The notes beneath the pieces were generated by a model that had not been told where the DNA came from, did no database searches, and saw nothing but the letters and a program-made list of their open reading frames with translations. A program made the translations under genes and the position numbers. From Paramecium pentaurelia (taxonomy: Eukaryota; Ciliophora; Oligohymenophorea; Peniculida; Parameciidae): DNA of 64,000 bases. Shown here piece by piece: positions 34,736 to 47,800 of this stretch. Position 1 is the first letter of the stretch; each line of letters begins with the position of its first letter. The DNA is taken from positions 156,976-220,975 of the forward strand of contig CAJJDO010000103.1 of the NCBI GenBank assembly GCA_905183005.1, read 5' to 3'.

Positions 34736-36034
34736 ATGAGTGCTGATTCGGAGGAACAGAATAGGTAAATTAACATGCAAATGATAATGAAGGGATGTTT
34801 CAAATGACCCATAACCAAAACCTGACAATAAGAAAGTACAGGATTTTACAGAGGATTGGGGGTATTAAGGGAACCCATCACCACGATTTACACCTATGCC
34901 TTATCCATAATTATTTCCTCCCATGTGTCCTCCTGCATTTGAATTAGAGAAATAAGGTATAAACATACCATTCTATGCAAGTCTATCATGACTATGATCC
35001 ACAGAAATATCCACAAATGAACAGTGATAGGAAAGGGCAAAGTAGATATCCTTATCCAAAGCATTCTTTAGGTGAAGTTCCACAAATGGATCACATTGAC
35101 GATGATCCACATCGTATTCCTGTGCCTTATCCATTCAGTTATTATCCACCTATGAAATACCCGCCACAACCAATGTTTATGAAATATCCACCACCCCCAC
35201 ATCAAGGTTAGCCATATATGGTTCCACCCAGTCCATGGTATCATCCAAGACCATAATAATAATTAATGCCACCATTTTGTTATTATCCCTAATCTCAGTA
35301 TGATGGACTATAATGTTAAAACACTGTTTCTAAAGAATTGCAAACTAAAGTGTTACAATTAGTTTAATATCAAAAAGTGTCCGATTTCTAATGTAATTGC
35401 AAAAAAAGCAAATGCCTCAAACTCTATTGTGAATGCTTTGCTAATAATTGGGTATTAGAATTAATAATATTTATAACAAAAGGTTTGTTCACAAAGTTGT
35501 AATTGTTAAGATTGCAAAAATAGAATTGATAATCCATAAGAAAGATCAAAAGCTATAGAGGAAGCATTATTAAGAAATCCAGATGCATTTGCATAATGTT
35601 TTCAATAAAAGGGTTAAACCTAATTCTCTGTTTAATAATAAGGTAATTTTATTATTTATTGTTAAGATAAACCACTTAAAGAACCAACTAAAGATAATTC
35701 AAATATCACAAGAAAAGGTTGTAATTGTAAAAAATCTGGATGTAAAAAGAAATATTGTGAATGCTATAGTCAAAATTTAAAATGTAGTGATTTATGCAAA
35801 TGTGAATAATGTCTTAATAGAACTGATGCTGAGATCTAAGCTTAATAAGATATTGCTTAAGTCTTGAATTCTTAAGATTAAGTTAATGTAGATATTAAAG
35901 TAAATCAAAAATCAAAAAAAATCAAAAAAATAGGAAATGGAAATGAAGACAAAAGCGATTCATAAAAACCAATGGTCTAATTGAAAATAAATCTTAATAA
36001 TAATAGTAGTCGAAAAAAGCAGGATAAAAAATGA
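34736..36034 (+). CDS. CXC (CRC) domain protein, tesmin/LIN54/TSO1-like, about 404 aa
   Basis: Introns 28, 25 and 31 nt. Residues about 20-190 are rich in Pro, Tyr and Met (YPFSYYPPMKYPPQPM and similar). Two cysteine-rich CXC motifs follow: CNCKKSKCLKLYCECFANN, then CSQSCNCQDCKN; and GCNCKKSGCKKKYCECYSQ, then CSDLCKCEQCLN. Between them is the conserved spacer RNPDAF. In the first motif the CECFANN/CSQS junction is formed by the 31-nt intron. CRC proteins bind DNA through the Tyr of each CXC (KLYCEC, KKYCEC) and act in cell-cycle gene control, for example in DREAM complexes. The tail is basic. High confidence in family; target genes unknown. Confidence 0.92.
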
Positions 36035-37103
36035 ATAATAACCATTTAATTTAATTTATCTATCTAATCATATAATAATAATTAATTGTATCTAATCAAA
36101 AATAATGAATTTTTGATCTACCACTTAGAATAATAAATCATTATCTAGAATTTATTAATGTAATGACATACATCTAATTAAGAATAAATATATGAACTTA
36201 CTAAATTATTCTTATTAATAGTGTTTTCATCATTATAAAGGATTTAAAAGAGCATTTTACAGTATTGCTAGTTAAAAATTTAAATATTAATTTTGTTAAA
36301 TATTTTTAAATGGTTATCTTATAAATGATTGAAGATAGTTACATTTTCTAAATCAATAAAAATCAAGGATAGTAGCTTGGATGTTAATATGATACTTTAA
36401 CTTAAATCAACTATTTAGCACCAATGAATTATTCAATAGATCTCATTACTCTAACATATAATATCTAATTAAAATTATCTAAATTATTTAAAATTATATC
36501 TATATACCATATATTCAGAATTAAATGATATTAATAAAAATGTTTTTATTTAAATAAAATCTTAAAATATTTAATCAAACTTAATCCGATTTCATGAATA
36601 AGTCTTTATATTATTAATCTATTGCTATCACTCTATAAAGTAAATCCAATATTCTTATAATTTTCTTCATATACACTAAAAACGTTTATATTTTAGATTT
36701 TTGTATACTGTATTACATATATTACTCTAGTTATAATTGAATCAATCTAAAGATAATTCTAAACGATTGACAAGGCCTTTCCCATTCCCCACTTGCAGAT
36801 TCATATCTTATATGAATTATTAGTCTTATATTTTCATCAAATAATTATCTCTCTTTATTTAAATTCAATTCTTAATTGATTTATCAATTTAATGAAACAT
36901 CTATACTAAAATAGCGTTTGATATTCAATTCTCTTTAATTATAGGGAATATCAATTTTAGTGTATTTAAGTTCCTAAATTTCTTATTCTATTCTTTTTAT
37001 GGTTGAGATGGCTGGGTTAATAGTATTTAAAAATTATTAGATTGTTAAATTGAATGTTAGAATTATTATTTCGAACTATGTTTCCTATTAAAAAATTAAT
37101 TTT
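36035..37103. other. Intergenic region with one weak open frame
   Basis: Mostly AT-rich non-coding sequence. From 36310 to 36528 a 73-codon frame (MVILQMIEDSYIFQINKN ...) is open but has no recognisable content. The part from 36605 on is present twice in the assembly (see the duplication at 36605-38961). Confidence 0.4.
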
Positions 37104-38961
37104 ATGGAAATATTTGATCTTTTTGGAGAGGATATTATAACAGAACATTAAAATGATAAGGTGAAATAATTGAGATCAGAAAAATAATAAATAAAGAATG
37201 AACTTCATAGATAGAAAGTAGTTTAGAAGAAGAAAGAGAAAAAAAAGAAAATAAAGCAATAAAAATATGAGATCATTTAAACTTTAGAAAGTCAAGAATA
37301 AAAGAATGATTTTGTTCATTAATTTAAAGGAGTGAGAAATCAAAAGAAAGAGAATGGAATAAAATCACTTTAAAGTCCATTTAGGATTATTATTGATTGT
37401 GGTTTTGAAGATAATATGTCAGATAAAGAGTAAAGATCACTTGCTAGATAATTATCTGAACTTTATATGGAAAATAGAAAATCAGATATCCCTCTTAAAA
37501 TCTATATTACAAACATATACCCAATTTTACATAAATATTTAGAGTAATATCATTATAAATAATGGTAATTACTATCAGATGAGAAACTATTCATAGACAT
37601 AGAAGAATTTTAATAAGCAAATATTGTTTATTTAAGTCCTGATGGTGAAGAGGAATTATAAGAGATAAAGGAAGATGAAGTCTATGTGATAGGAGGATTA
37701 GTTGATAGGTACTTTAAAATTTAAAATTATTATAGAGTAATTATAAAAAATGCTACTTTAAATAGAAGTAGATAATTAGGAGNTTTATATTATTAATCTA
37801 TTGCTATCACTCTATAAAGTAAATCCAATATTCTTATAATTTTCTTCATATACACTAAAAACGTTTATATTTTAGATTTTTGTATACTGTATTACATATA
37901 TTACTCTAGTTATAATTGAATCAATCTAAAGATAATTCTAAACGATTGACAAGGCCTTTCCCATTCCCCACTTGCAGATTCATATCTTATATGAATTATT
38001 AGTCTTATATTTTCATCAAATAATTATCTCTCTTTATTTAAATTCAATTCTTAATTGATTTATCAATTTAATGAAACATCTATACTAAAATAGCGTTTGA
38101 TATTCAATTCTCTTTAATTATAGGGAATATCAATTTTAGTGTATTTAAGTTCCTAAATTTCTTATTCTATTCTTTTTATGGTTGAGATGGCTGGGTTAAT
38201 AGTATTTAAAAATTATTAGATTGTTAAATTGAATGTTAGAATTATTATTTCGAACTATGTTTCCTATTAAAAAATTAATTTTATGGAAATATTTGATCTT
38301 TTTGGAGAGGATATTATAACAGAACATTAAAATGATAAGGTGAAATAATTGAGATCAGAAAAATAATAAATAAAGAATGAACTTCATAGATAGAAAGTAG
38401 TTTAGAAGAAGAAAGAGAAAAAAAAGAAAATAAAGCAATAAAAATATGAGATCATTTAAACTTTAGAAAGTCAAGAATAAAAGAATGATTTTGTTCATTA
38501 ATTTAAAGGAGTGAGAAATCAAAAGAAAGAGAATGGAATAAAATCACTTTAAAGTCCATTTAGGATTATTATTGATTGTGGTTTTGAAGATAATATGTCA
38601 GATAAAGAGTAAAGATCACTTGCTAGATAATTATCTGAACTTTATATGGAAAATAGAAAATCAGATATCCCTCTTAAAATCTATATTACAAACATATACC
38701 CAATTTTACATAAATATTTAGAGTAATATCATTATAAATAATGGTAATTACTATCAGATGAGAAACTATTCATAGACATAGAAGAATTTTAATAAGCAAA
38801 TATTGTTTATTTAAGTCCTGATGGTGAAGAGGAATTATAAGAGATAAAGGAAGATGAAGTCTATGTGATAGGAGGATTAGTTGATAGGTACTTTAAAATT
38901 TAAAATTATTATAGAGTAATTATAAAAAATGCTACTTTAAATAGAAGTAGATAATTAGGAG
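36605..38961. repeat. Exact 1,178-bp direct duplication around a single N
   Basis: Bases 36605-37782 and 37784-38961 match wherever compared, at a constant offset of 1,179, and are separated by one N at 37783. The first copy cuts the Trm10 gene in mid-exon; the second reads through to the full gene. As with the repeat at 4450-6502, the simplest explanation is two contigs with overlapping ends joined by an N. Confidence 0.9.
37104..37782 (+). pseudogene. Truncated duplicate of the Trm10 gene (assembly artefact)
   Basis: Identical to the 5' 679 bp of the complete gene at 38283-39140 and broken by the N at 37783. It should be merged with the full copy and not counted as a separate gene. Confidence 0.85.
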
Positions 38962-39140
38962 TAAGAAGTGCAAAATTACCTATTGGATAATTTATAAAAA
39001 AGAATTATAAAAAATGCTTAAATGTTAGTACAGCTGCCTTGATGATATCAGGATGGTTAAAGTATAAAGATTGGAGTAAAGCTTTCGATAGTATTGTACC
39101 CCAAAAATTTAAAGAATAGGAACCTGATTAGTAGTAGTGA
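38283..39140 (+). CDS. Trm10-family tRNA (guanine-N1) methyltransferase, about 276 aa
   Basis: Starts MEIFDLFGEDIITEHQ, then a lysine-rich stretch (about residues 25-60) typical of the family's tRNA-binding tail. The SPOUT domain follows: IIIDCGFEDNMSDKEQRSLA (about 95), VYLSPDGEEEL, and the cofactor-pocket motif VYVIGGLVDR, which continues after a 27-nt intron. Next come AKLPIGQFI and LNVSTAALMISGWLKYKDW, matching the conserved RLPI...LNVN...L region. It methylates G9 (or A9) of tRNA using S-adenosylmethionine. This copy is intact; its 5' part is repeated upstream by the assembly. Confidence 0.93.
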
Positions 39141-39159
39141 GATAATTAATTTAATTTTG

Positions 39160-39531
39160 ATGAAACAATTTATCGTTTTTCTTTGTATTCTCTTCATTAC
39201 ACACTGTTAGAGATAATCCTTTGAATAAGCTCTTAGATAAAGATATTAAAGCAAAATGTTTGTTCATTAGTCCAATTTTATATAAAATTAGTAATAAACG
39301 AGACTATTATAATAAGATTAAGATGATTTAATCGATCACTAAGGAGAGTAATAACATGACTAAATTAAAAATGAAGAAGATAAATTAAGAAAGAAAACTA
39401 GAAAAATTGTTAAAAAAAGGAGAGTCATACTTAAACCTATTATTATCAAAGTGACAGAGTAACAAAAGAATTAAAAGAAGAGAAAGGTTCATAAAACAAT
39501 TAAAAAATGCAAAACCATTATTAAGGATTGA
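39160..39531 (+). CDS. Small secreted basic protein, 123 aa
   Basis: MKQFIVFLCILFITHCQ is a good signal peptide. The mature part is first Gln-rich (many TAA/TAG) then very basic (KLRKKTRKIVKKRRVILKP and a KTIKKCKTIIKD end) with one cysteine near the C-terminus. The gene starts 19 bp after the Trm10 stop and ends 31 bp before the EH gene. It could be a secretory-granule or antimicrobial-like peptide; that is only composition-based. No family recognised. Confidence 0.6.
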
Positions 39532-39562
39532 AATTTTATATCAATAATAAAAATAATTCAAA

Positions 39563-41003
39563 ATGTTTCAATATACACCTTAAGAAGAGACCTACTATAG
39601 ATAACTCTGGGCTCCCTTTGATCCATAAGTATTTCAAATTTATTTGATTCTTAGGGTCTAGGCTTTGCAGAGGCCAAGGGTACTGTTTAATTTTTCAAAA
39701 AAAGTCGACTTCCAGTTGATACACTAAAGAGAATATGGATTGCAGGAGTAAAGAGTTAAGAAGGCAAACTTTATTATTCAGAATTTGCCACTGTTATGAG
39801 ACTTATTGCATATTGTTAAAATGGATTTGAATTCAATGAATAATTATTGAACTAAAATAGTCCTGTTCCTCTACCTGTGATGGAAGGAATATAAATACCC
39901 TAATAATAATAATAACCTTAATAATAATTAATCTAATAATCATAATAATAACAGTTCAACAACTTTTAATAAGCTTAAAATTAGTTACCTTAATCAAATT
40001 ACTTCTAAACATAGCCAGTTCCTAATAATGTTCAAATTTCACTCTAATCCTATTTGGAACCTAAGCTAGAATTTTCAAAAGTATTTAAATTTACATTATT
40101 TTAGTATGATTTACCTGATGATTAATATAATAAATATGAACTCTGTTTCACACAATAAGATAAAGCACATTAAGGATCTATATAAGGTGATTAAGCATTA
40201 GCATTCTTTTAAAAGTCATAACTTCCAGCTTCAACTTTGAATCAACTTTGGAGTTTAGTTGATATTGGACAAAAAGGTTTTTTATTTAAGAATGAATTTA
40301 TTGTTGCTGTTCATTTAATAGCTCTTTGTCGAAAGGATACGCCTTTACCTTAAGTATTGCCTGAATCTTTACTTTAATTAATAAGAAGGGATTAATAATA
40401 AAATTAAGTTCGATCAACATCATAAACGATGCCACAAATAATTTCAGGTTTACCACCTTAACCATAAAGAGCAGGATCTTAGAATGAATTACAAGGTTCC
40501 AATCTTCAAACCAGTTACTAATAGAATAAAATTTAAAATTAAACCTAATAGATTTAATTTGCAAACAATGTAGATTAATAAAAATAAATAATTGAAGATA
40601 AGAAGAAGGATGTTGAATTTCTCAATCAAACCATATAAAAGCTTCAAAGTTTTTATGATTTCCTTAAGAAAGAATAAGATGAATTGCAAGCTTAAATAAC
40701 TTCATTAAATGATTAATAAACATAGAAATAACATTAAATGAATATTTTATAGGATAGTATTTTACATCAATTATAAGTAAATTAAAACTTATAGAAATAA
40801 TTGTATGAATTGAAATAAACCAATTAAGTTTAAGAAAATTAAACTCCTACATAAACAACTTAATTTTAGACTATACATGTATTAGTTAATTAATATAACA
40901 CTTTTAGATTGAAGATGATTATGATTATTCAAATTATAGAGCAAAGAAAGATAAGGTAGTTTCTGGAGGTAACTAAAACACTGAAAACTTTCCTTGGCAT
41001 TGA
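39563..41003 (+). CDS. Eps15-like protein with two EH domains, about 461 aa
   Basis: Introns 26 and 29 nt. EH1 lies at about residues 20-90 (GTVQFFKKSRLPVDTLKRIW, GKLYYSEFATVMRLIAY). A Gln-rich linker follows. EH2 is at about 180-270 (ALAFFQKSQLPASTLNQLWS, KGFLFKNEFIVAVHLIA). Both keep the Leu-Pro and Trp of the NPF-binding pocket; the calcium loops are only partly conserved. A coiled coil spans about 330-410 and the tail ends NTENFPWH. EH proteins bind NPF motifs of endocytic adaptors at clathrin-coated sites. The order EH-EH-coiled coil matches Eps15/intersectin-type scaffolds. Confidence 0.88.
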
Positions 41004-41039
41004 CATAATATTAAAATTAATTTATTTTAACGAATAAAA

Positions 41040-43275
41040 ATGTTAACTGCATCACCTCACATGAAATCAGATAAACCATATTAATAAAGTCCTTAATATA
41101 AGAAACCTCATCCTTACAATCCTGAGGCCAGTATATCCCTTAAAAACTCAATTAATTTGAAAGGTATTTGGTAACAACTATAATCAAGATTTTTAATTTA
41201 ACGAAGAATTAGAATACTATAAGAATCGATCAGCTGATCTTGAATAATATGCAAGACAATTAAAAAATGAATTAGATACTACTATAATTAGAATGAGTAA
41301 ATAGGGAGCTTTGGATGAGAAGGCTGAGTTAATGATACATTAGAATTAAATACTTAGTTAAGACATAGATAAATTATAAAAGAATTTTGCCTAAAAGAAG
41401 ACTGAATGTGAATTATGGAAATCTAAATATGAATAATAACTCAATAGTGCTGTTTAATGTATATAGATTTTTTAAGTATTTATAGTAAAGGCTCAATATG
41501 AATTGGATTTACGTAAATTAAGTAATGAATTAAAGATGTTAGAGGAAAGAAATTCCATACTTGAGAAAGAGAGATCACATGAAGTTGAAGCTACAAAAAC
41601 CAACTTTTCAAGTAATTTTATTTTTTATTTTTACAGTTTAAAATGAATAATAAAGACATAGTTATCTAACTTAAATAGATGTTCTTGAAAATCAATTGAG
41701 AAAACTAAGAGAATATGCTGATATAAGGGATAAGGAAATCTATGAATTAGAAACTAAATTAACTAAGGTTTTGTAAGATAGAGAATATGTTGAGACTAAA
41801 TTACTTAAAGATAATGATTTATATAGAATAAAATTATAGGAATAAGAGAGAGATAATCAAATAGAAATGAATAATCTTAGATAGAAATTGGATATATTAA
41901 ATTAAGGATAATTGGATAATATTAAAAATCAATATATGGCATAAGCTGAAATTTTAGATGATGAAATTGAAAAATTGAAAGGTCTTTTAGGAATTAAAAA
42001 TGAAGAAATTAAAACACTTATAGATTAGAATGAAAGATTGAGAGCTAATTATGAAAAAGAAATAGAAACTATTACTTTATAATTCCATGTTTTAAAGGAA
42101 AAGATGTTTGAAAATGAATAAAGATTTTAAGAGGAATCACAATAAATGGAAAATAATTTAAGAAGTTAACATGAGATAGGTGTAGATACCTTATAATAAC
42201 ATCATTAAAATTCTAGTTAAATACTTGAAAATCAAATTGTCCATTTAAAAGGTTAAGTTTTAGAATAAACTAAATAATTAGAAGAATTGTAAAAAATAAG
42301 ATAATAATTACTATAAGCTAATTTATAGGATCAAGAAAATGCATAAAATATTATTAATAATTTAAAGAAAGAAGTATATATTATTAATAATTCCTTAGAT
42401 TTTAGAATAATAAAATAGATATCAAGATTAAATTTAAAAAAATTATCAAGATTATGATCTATAAAAGAAAGAATTATTGAATTATAATCAATAACAATTA
42501 GAATTTAATTAATAGTTATAACAATAGATTTAAAATTTAAATTAAATAATAGAATTAAAAGAATAATAATATGAGACAACACTTGTATAATTCAAGAATA
42601 TGAATGATCAGTTAATTGTATTAAATTTTATTATTTTTCTTAGAATAAACTAAATGATTTATATAGAGATAATGAATCAATTAAAACTAAATTCAATGTT
42701 ACAGTAACTGAATAAGAAGATTAATTAAATAAATAATTAAATTAAATTAAACAATAAGAACATAAAATATAATAATTATAATCTACATTTTAAAGAGAAA
42801 AATAAAATGCTGAAAGATAAATTACTAATTTATAGAATTAAAATAGATAAAAAGAATAATAATTGGCTGAATTAAAAGCATAATTAAAGGCTGCAGAAGA
42901 AAATTTAGATAAAATTGATAATGAATTATAAGAAACAAAAAATACCCTTTAAAGTTAAATTGAGGAATAAAAATATAATTATGAATAAGAAATAGAATAA
43001 ATATAAGCTCAATAAAATGAAGATTTAATGAGTACTAAGAAATTATATGAAGAAAAAGAGACTTCATTAAATTAGGAACTTATTAAATTAAAAGGAACTT
43101 TATAGACATAATAAACACTAAATTCAGAATTAAACTAAAAGTATTTTTTATATTTATTATTTTCAGATTAGATGAATATGGCTAATAAATTTAAAATGCT
43201 GTGAACAATTCAGATGTTATTAAATAATACGAAATTTTATCAGAGATTAATTTAGTAAACAGATTAAGAAATTGA
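41040..43275 (+). CDS. Long coiled-coil protein, about 693 aa
   Basis: Starts MLTASPHMKSDKPYQQSPQY. Six introns (25, 27, 25, 25, 26, 26 nt) each remove a TGA or restore the frame; the total is divisible by three. A 40-residue polar head leads to continuous coiled coil to about residue 670 (for example ELEYYKNRSADLEQYARQLK and QYEILSEINLVNRLRN at the end). No globular domain. Likely a filament or centrosomal/basal-body component by style only. It follows the EH gene on the same strand after 36 bp. Confidence 0.75.
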
Positions 43276-43572
43276 ATATTTATTTATTAAACTTATTTAA
43301 TATTATTAAAAGAATAATAATTCTATATATATATATATATTAATTAAAACATTATTACTGATTGAGTTTATGTTATTTATTACTAAAATAATAAATTAAA
43401 ATAGAGTATTTCAAATTAAAAAAGTATTAGAGGGGAAATTAAATACTTTTAATAAAGAACCTGAATTTAAAATTAAATAAGATAAAAGCTATTAATTTAT
43501 TAAGATATATATATATCAAAAAAAATTATTTTTTTAATACAAAATTTGTTATTGATATTAGAATAATTAATT
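43276..43572. other. Convergent intergenic region
   Basis: AT-rich, with a TA run near 43324-43340 and another near 43505-43516. No coding potential seen. It lies between the convergent stops of the coiled-coil gene and the next gene. Confidence 0.5.
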
Positions 43573-44744
43573 TCAGTCCTATGATTACCTTCTTAAGTGA
43601 TTCATTTTTTTAATAACACTTTATCTCCAATTTTTCATTTAAGTAACATCTCCAATTCTGGGTCCTTAAATATCTCTAGAATTTAAGAAGATAATCATAC
43701 CTTTTTATAATTGTTGAATATTATTTAAGATAAGTTTTGCTGGATTTTGGCAATGGATGAAGTGGATATTAAAAATATGATTCAGATTGTTTGTCTAAAA
43801 ACATACCCTTGGATGATAATGGATTTCTTAATTAAAGAATAAATGAGATACAATTTTGAGTAATTATTCTTGCAATTTTAAGGTTATTCTATTATTTAAG
43901 GCCATCCAAAAATTTAATTGTAATTCTTTTAAGGTTAGATTATTTATTCTGTAGATGTAGATAATCGTGGAGCTGTCATTCTATTCAATTTTGGATTAAA
44001 TTCAAAATTAGTATCATTAGTCTAAAAATAAGAAATACTTAATACTTTGTAAGATATTAGAGTGGCAATTTGTTGTTTTGCTTTATCATATTTTAATTTA
44101 TCTATTTTAACATTATAATTTTGAGGTGCATATCCTGTAAAGTCAGTTTTATATGAAGTTTAGGAAAATTGAAAATGTTAAGGAGACTTATAATTTTCAT
44201 AAATGGAATTTTTATTAAGTTGAACTTTTTCATTAGTTTTCTATAAGAAATCATTTTCATATCGAGTTTTGCATTTAATAGGTTATTTAAATTTATTCAT
44301 ATTGAAATCTCCTTGCTTTTAGTCTTTGAAGTACAAACTCAATAAGTAATAAATATATTCTTTATTTTCACTAAATAGTTGTTCGACAGATGAACCTTTT
44401 AATATTTCTTATGGTATGATTTTTAACCATATTGGATCTGAAGGAGGAATGTCAGGTAAAGGTTCATCAAAATAACAAAGCGACATATTGGTTTAGCAAC
44501 TAACTGAATTGGCATTTTGAGAACTTGGTTATTGAGTGTTCTGATGCTCTAAAGTTTAGAATCTTGTAGGTTTTTAATCAGATAGAATCTGTTTAGATGG
44601 TGAATATGAGGGGAGATCTTGAGCACTTAAAGTCGAGAGTGCTTATGATCTTTTATTAAGAGTGCTTGTTTTTCGAGAGAATGTCTATGAGAGAAAGGGT
44701 TTAGTTTATTTGTTTAGCATCTACTTAATTTGTTCTGATAACAT
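43573..44744 (-). CDS. Possible axonemal/microtubule-associated protein, about 365 aa
   Basis: Starts MLSEQIKQMLNKQTKPFLSQ. Introns 24, 25 and 25 nt give a clean frame. The first 90 residues are Ser/Thr/Gln-rich. From about 120 the chain has low-complexity, aromatic, repeated short motifs such as SIYENYKSPQHF, SYKTDFTGYAP and SESYFQYPLHPLP, the style of ciliary microtubule inner proteins (SAXO/FAP-like), which bind tubulin with short Tyr/Phe motifs. This is a resemblance, not a family match. The start is 118 bp from the divergent phosphofructokinase start. Confidence 0.6.
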
Positions 44745-44862
44745 ATATAGATATAATATATATGAATATATGCATGTATAAAATACTAATAATGATAATT
44801 AAAAGCGTACTATGAATCTTTATATATATCTAATGTAGAAGGATACATGATTAATACATTTA

Positions 44863-47800
44863 ATGATTATTCAACCCAACAACTTTCATAGTCTCAGAAC
44901 TAAATATTAGCCTGAATTACCACAATTATTGTAATTAGAAGAGTTGGACACTAAAACAGAGACAATATAGGTGAATGCTCAAATTCGAGAAGTATATTTC
45001 GATTATCATTCTTTTTAAAGATGTTTCCATTTTTATGTAAAGAAGAAGTAAAGGCAGTCACATTTTAAGCTGCAAATGCTAATGAAAATACAATTAGAGC
45101 ACCTTTAAGAATTGGTAAGATTTTAGTTTCGAATTTTAAGGTTGTGTACTTTCTGGAGGGTAAGCAGCAGGTGGTCATAATGTTATAGTGGGGATTTATG
45201 AATAAATAAAGAGAAGACATCCAAATAGTTAATTGTTTGGATTTTTGAAGGGACCAATTGGTATTTACTCAGGTAAGTATGAGGAATTGAAAGATGATAC
45301 TATCAATTATTTCAAGAATAGAGGAGGTTTCGATATGATTCAAAGTGGAAGACATAAAATAGAAACAGAAGAACAATTCAAGAAATCTTTATAATATTGT
45401 TAATCTTTAAAATTAGATGGTTTAGTAGTTATTGGAGGAGATGATTCAAATACTAATGCTTGTTTATTAGCAGAGTATTTTTTAAAGAATAATTGTTAAA
45501 CAAGTGTAGTTGGTTGTCCAAAGACAATTGATGGAGATCTAAAGAATGAATTTGTTGAGGTAAGTTTTGGATTTGATACAGCATGTAAAACATATAGTGA
45601 ACTTATTGGTAATATTATGTTGGATACAGTATCTTCTAAAAAATATTATCATTTTATTCGTTTAATGGGTAGATCTGCATCTCATATTGCTTTGGAATGT
45701 GCATTATTGACAAGACCAACTTGGGCTTATATTGGTGAAGAAGTGGAGAAGAATAAGACTTCATTGATTTAAATAGTAACTTAATTAAGTGATTTGATTG
45801 AGAAAAGATACAAATAAAATAAGAATCATGGAGTAATTTTAGTACCAGAAGGATTGATTGAATTTATTGATGAAGTAAAAATATTAATTAAAGAAATTAA
45901 TACAATTTTGGCAGCAAATAAATGGGAATCAGATTAAGTATTTAATAATATCTTAACTAAATTGACACCTGAATCATCAAAATTATTATAATTTTTACCT
46001 AGAAGTATTAGTGATTAATTATTACTTGATCGTGATCCACATGGTAATGTTCAAGTGGCTAAAATTGAAACTGAAAAATTATTGATTGAAATGGTTAAAG
46101 CTGAATTATAACGTAGAAAATATGCAGGTAAATTCTCTGCTATTAGTCATTATTATGGATATGAAGGTAGATGTGCTTTTCCTACTAAATTTGATTGTGA
46201 TTATTGTTATAGTTTGGGTGTTAATGCAGCTATCTTAATTGAAAATAAATTCACTGGAGTTATGAGTTGTATTCGTGATTTACATAAAAATCCATCTGAA
46301 TGGAATGCTGCTGGTTTCCCATTAGTAACTATGATGGATGTTGAAACTAGAAAAGGAAAATCTGTTCCTGTCATTAAAAAAGCATTAGTTGATCTTGATG
46401 GACCTTTATTTAAATTCTATTAATAAAATAGAGATAAATGGGCATTTCATGATTATTATCATCCTGTTGGACCAATCTAATTTGAAGGAGATTAAGTTCC
46501 TCCTTTCCTTATTAATGGAAAAGGATTTGAATTTGAAGAAGTAGATAATAAAATATATGAATAAAAACCATATGAAGAAATGCATCTTAGAAATTTATCA
46601 AAATTAGGATTAGAAAGAACCAATACTCCTTTGGCTCTACCTAAACATTTAAATCTTAAATTAAGTCTTAAGGTTATACATCATAACTATAATGATAATG
46701 TAATGAAAGCAATTGAAAAGAATTTTCCTTCTCTTATGGCCAAAAGTATAAATGCATTTCAATTTGTTCATGATGATGCTCATGAAACTCATAATAAACC
46801 ATTAAGAATTGCCATAACATTGAATGGTCGATAATCTCCAGGAGCTAATTGTATTATTAGAGGATTATTGGCATTATGTGAATAAAGTGGATCTACATTA
46901 TATGGATTCATTGGAGGTACTTAAGGTCTTTTCAAATAAGAATATATTGAAATCAATTAAAATAGTTTGTAATACTACATTAACTAAGGTGGATATCATT
47001 ATTTAGGTCGTACTGCTGATAAAATGAGATCAGTATAAGAATTATAATAAGTTAAAGAAACTTGTAATAGTCTATCTTTAGATGGATTAGTTGTTGTAGG
47101 TGCTTCACACACTCTTACAGATTGTATAATTGTTGCCAATTATTTACTTTAAGAGAATGTTAAGACTAGAGTTATTGGAGTTCCATGCACAGTTGATAAT
47201 AATATTGGTCATCCATTTTTAGAAGGTATTGTTGGTTTTGATACTGCATCCAAGACCTATTCTTAAATGATTGGTAATATTATGATAGATGCAGCCAGTG
47301 CTGTTAAATATTGGTATTTTATAAGATTAATGGGAAGAGATCCTTCACATCTTGTTTTGGAATGTGCACTTTAAACTCATCCAAATGTTGTACTTATTAG
47401 TGAAGATATAAAAGAAAGAGGACTTACATTATAAGAAGTAGTATCAGAAATTGCAGATGTGGTTGTACTTAGATCATAAAAAAATAAAGAGTTTGGTACT
47501 GTACTTGTACCTGAAGGTTTATTAGCCCATATTGGATAATTTAAATAATTAATTACAGAATTGGATAAGCATTTTACAACCAATAAATAAGAGATAATGA
47601 ATAATTTAACTCCTTGGTCAGCAGCTCTATTTTAATCACTTCCTGATTTCACTCAATAATAATTACTAATGGAAAGAGAAGTTCATGGAGGTATTTAATT
47701 ATCATAAATTGAAACTGAAAGATTATTAGCACATTTAGTTGCTGAGGAACTTAAAGTTAGAAAAGCTGAATCAAAATACAAGGGTTCATTTTCACCTATT

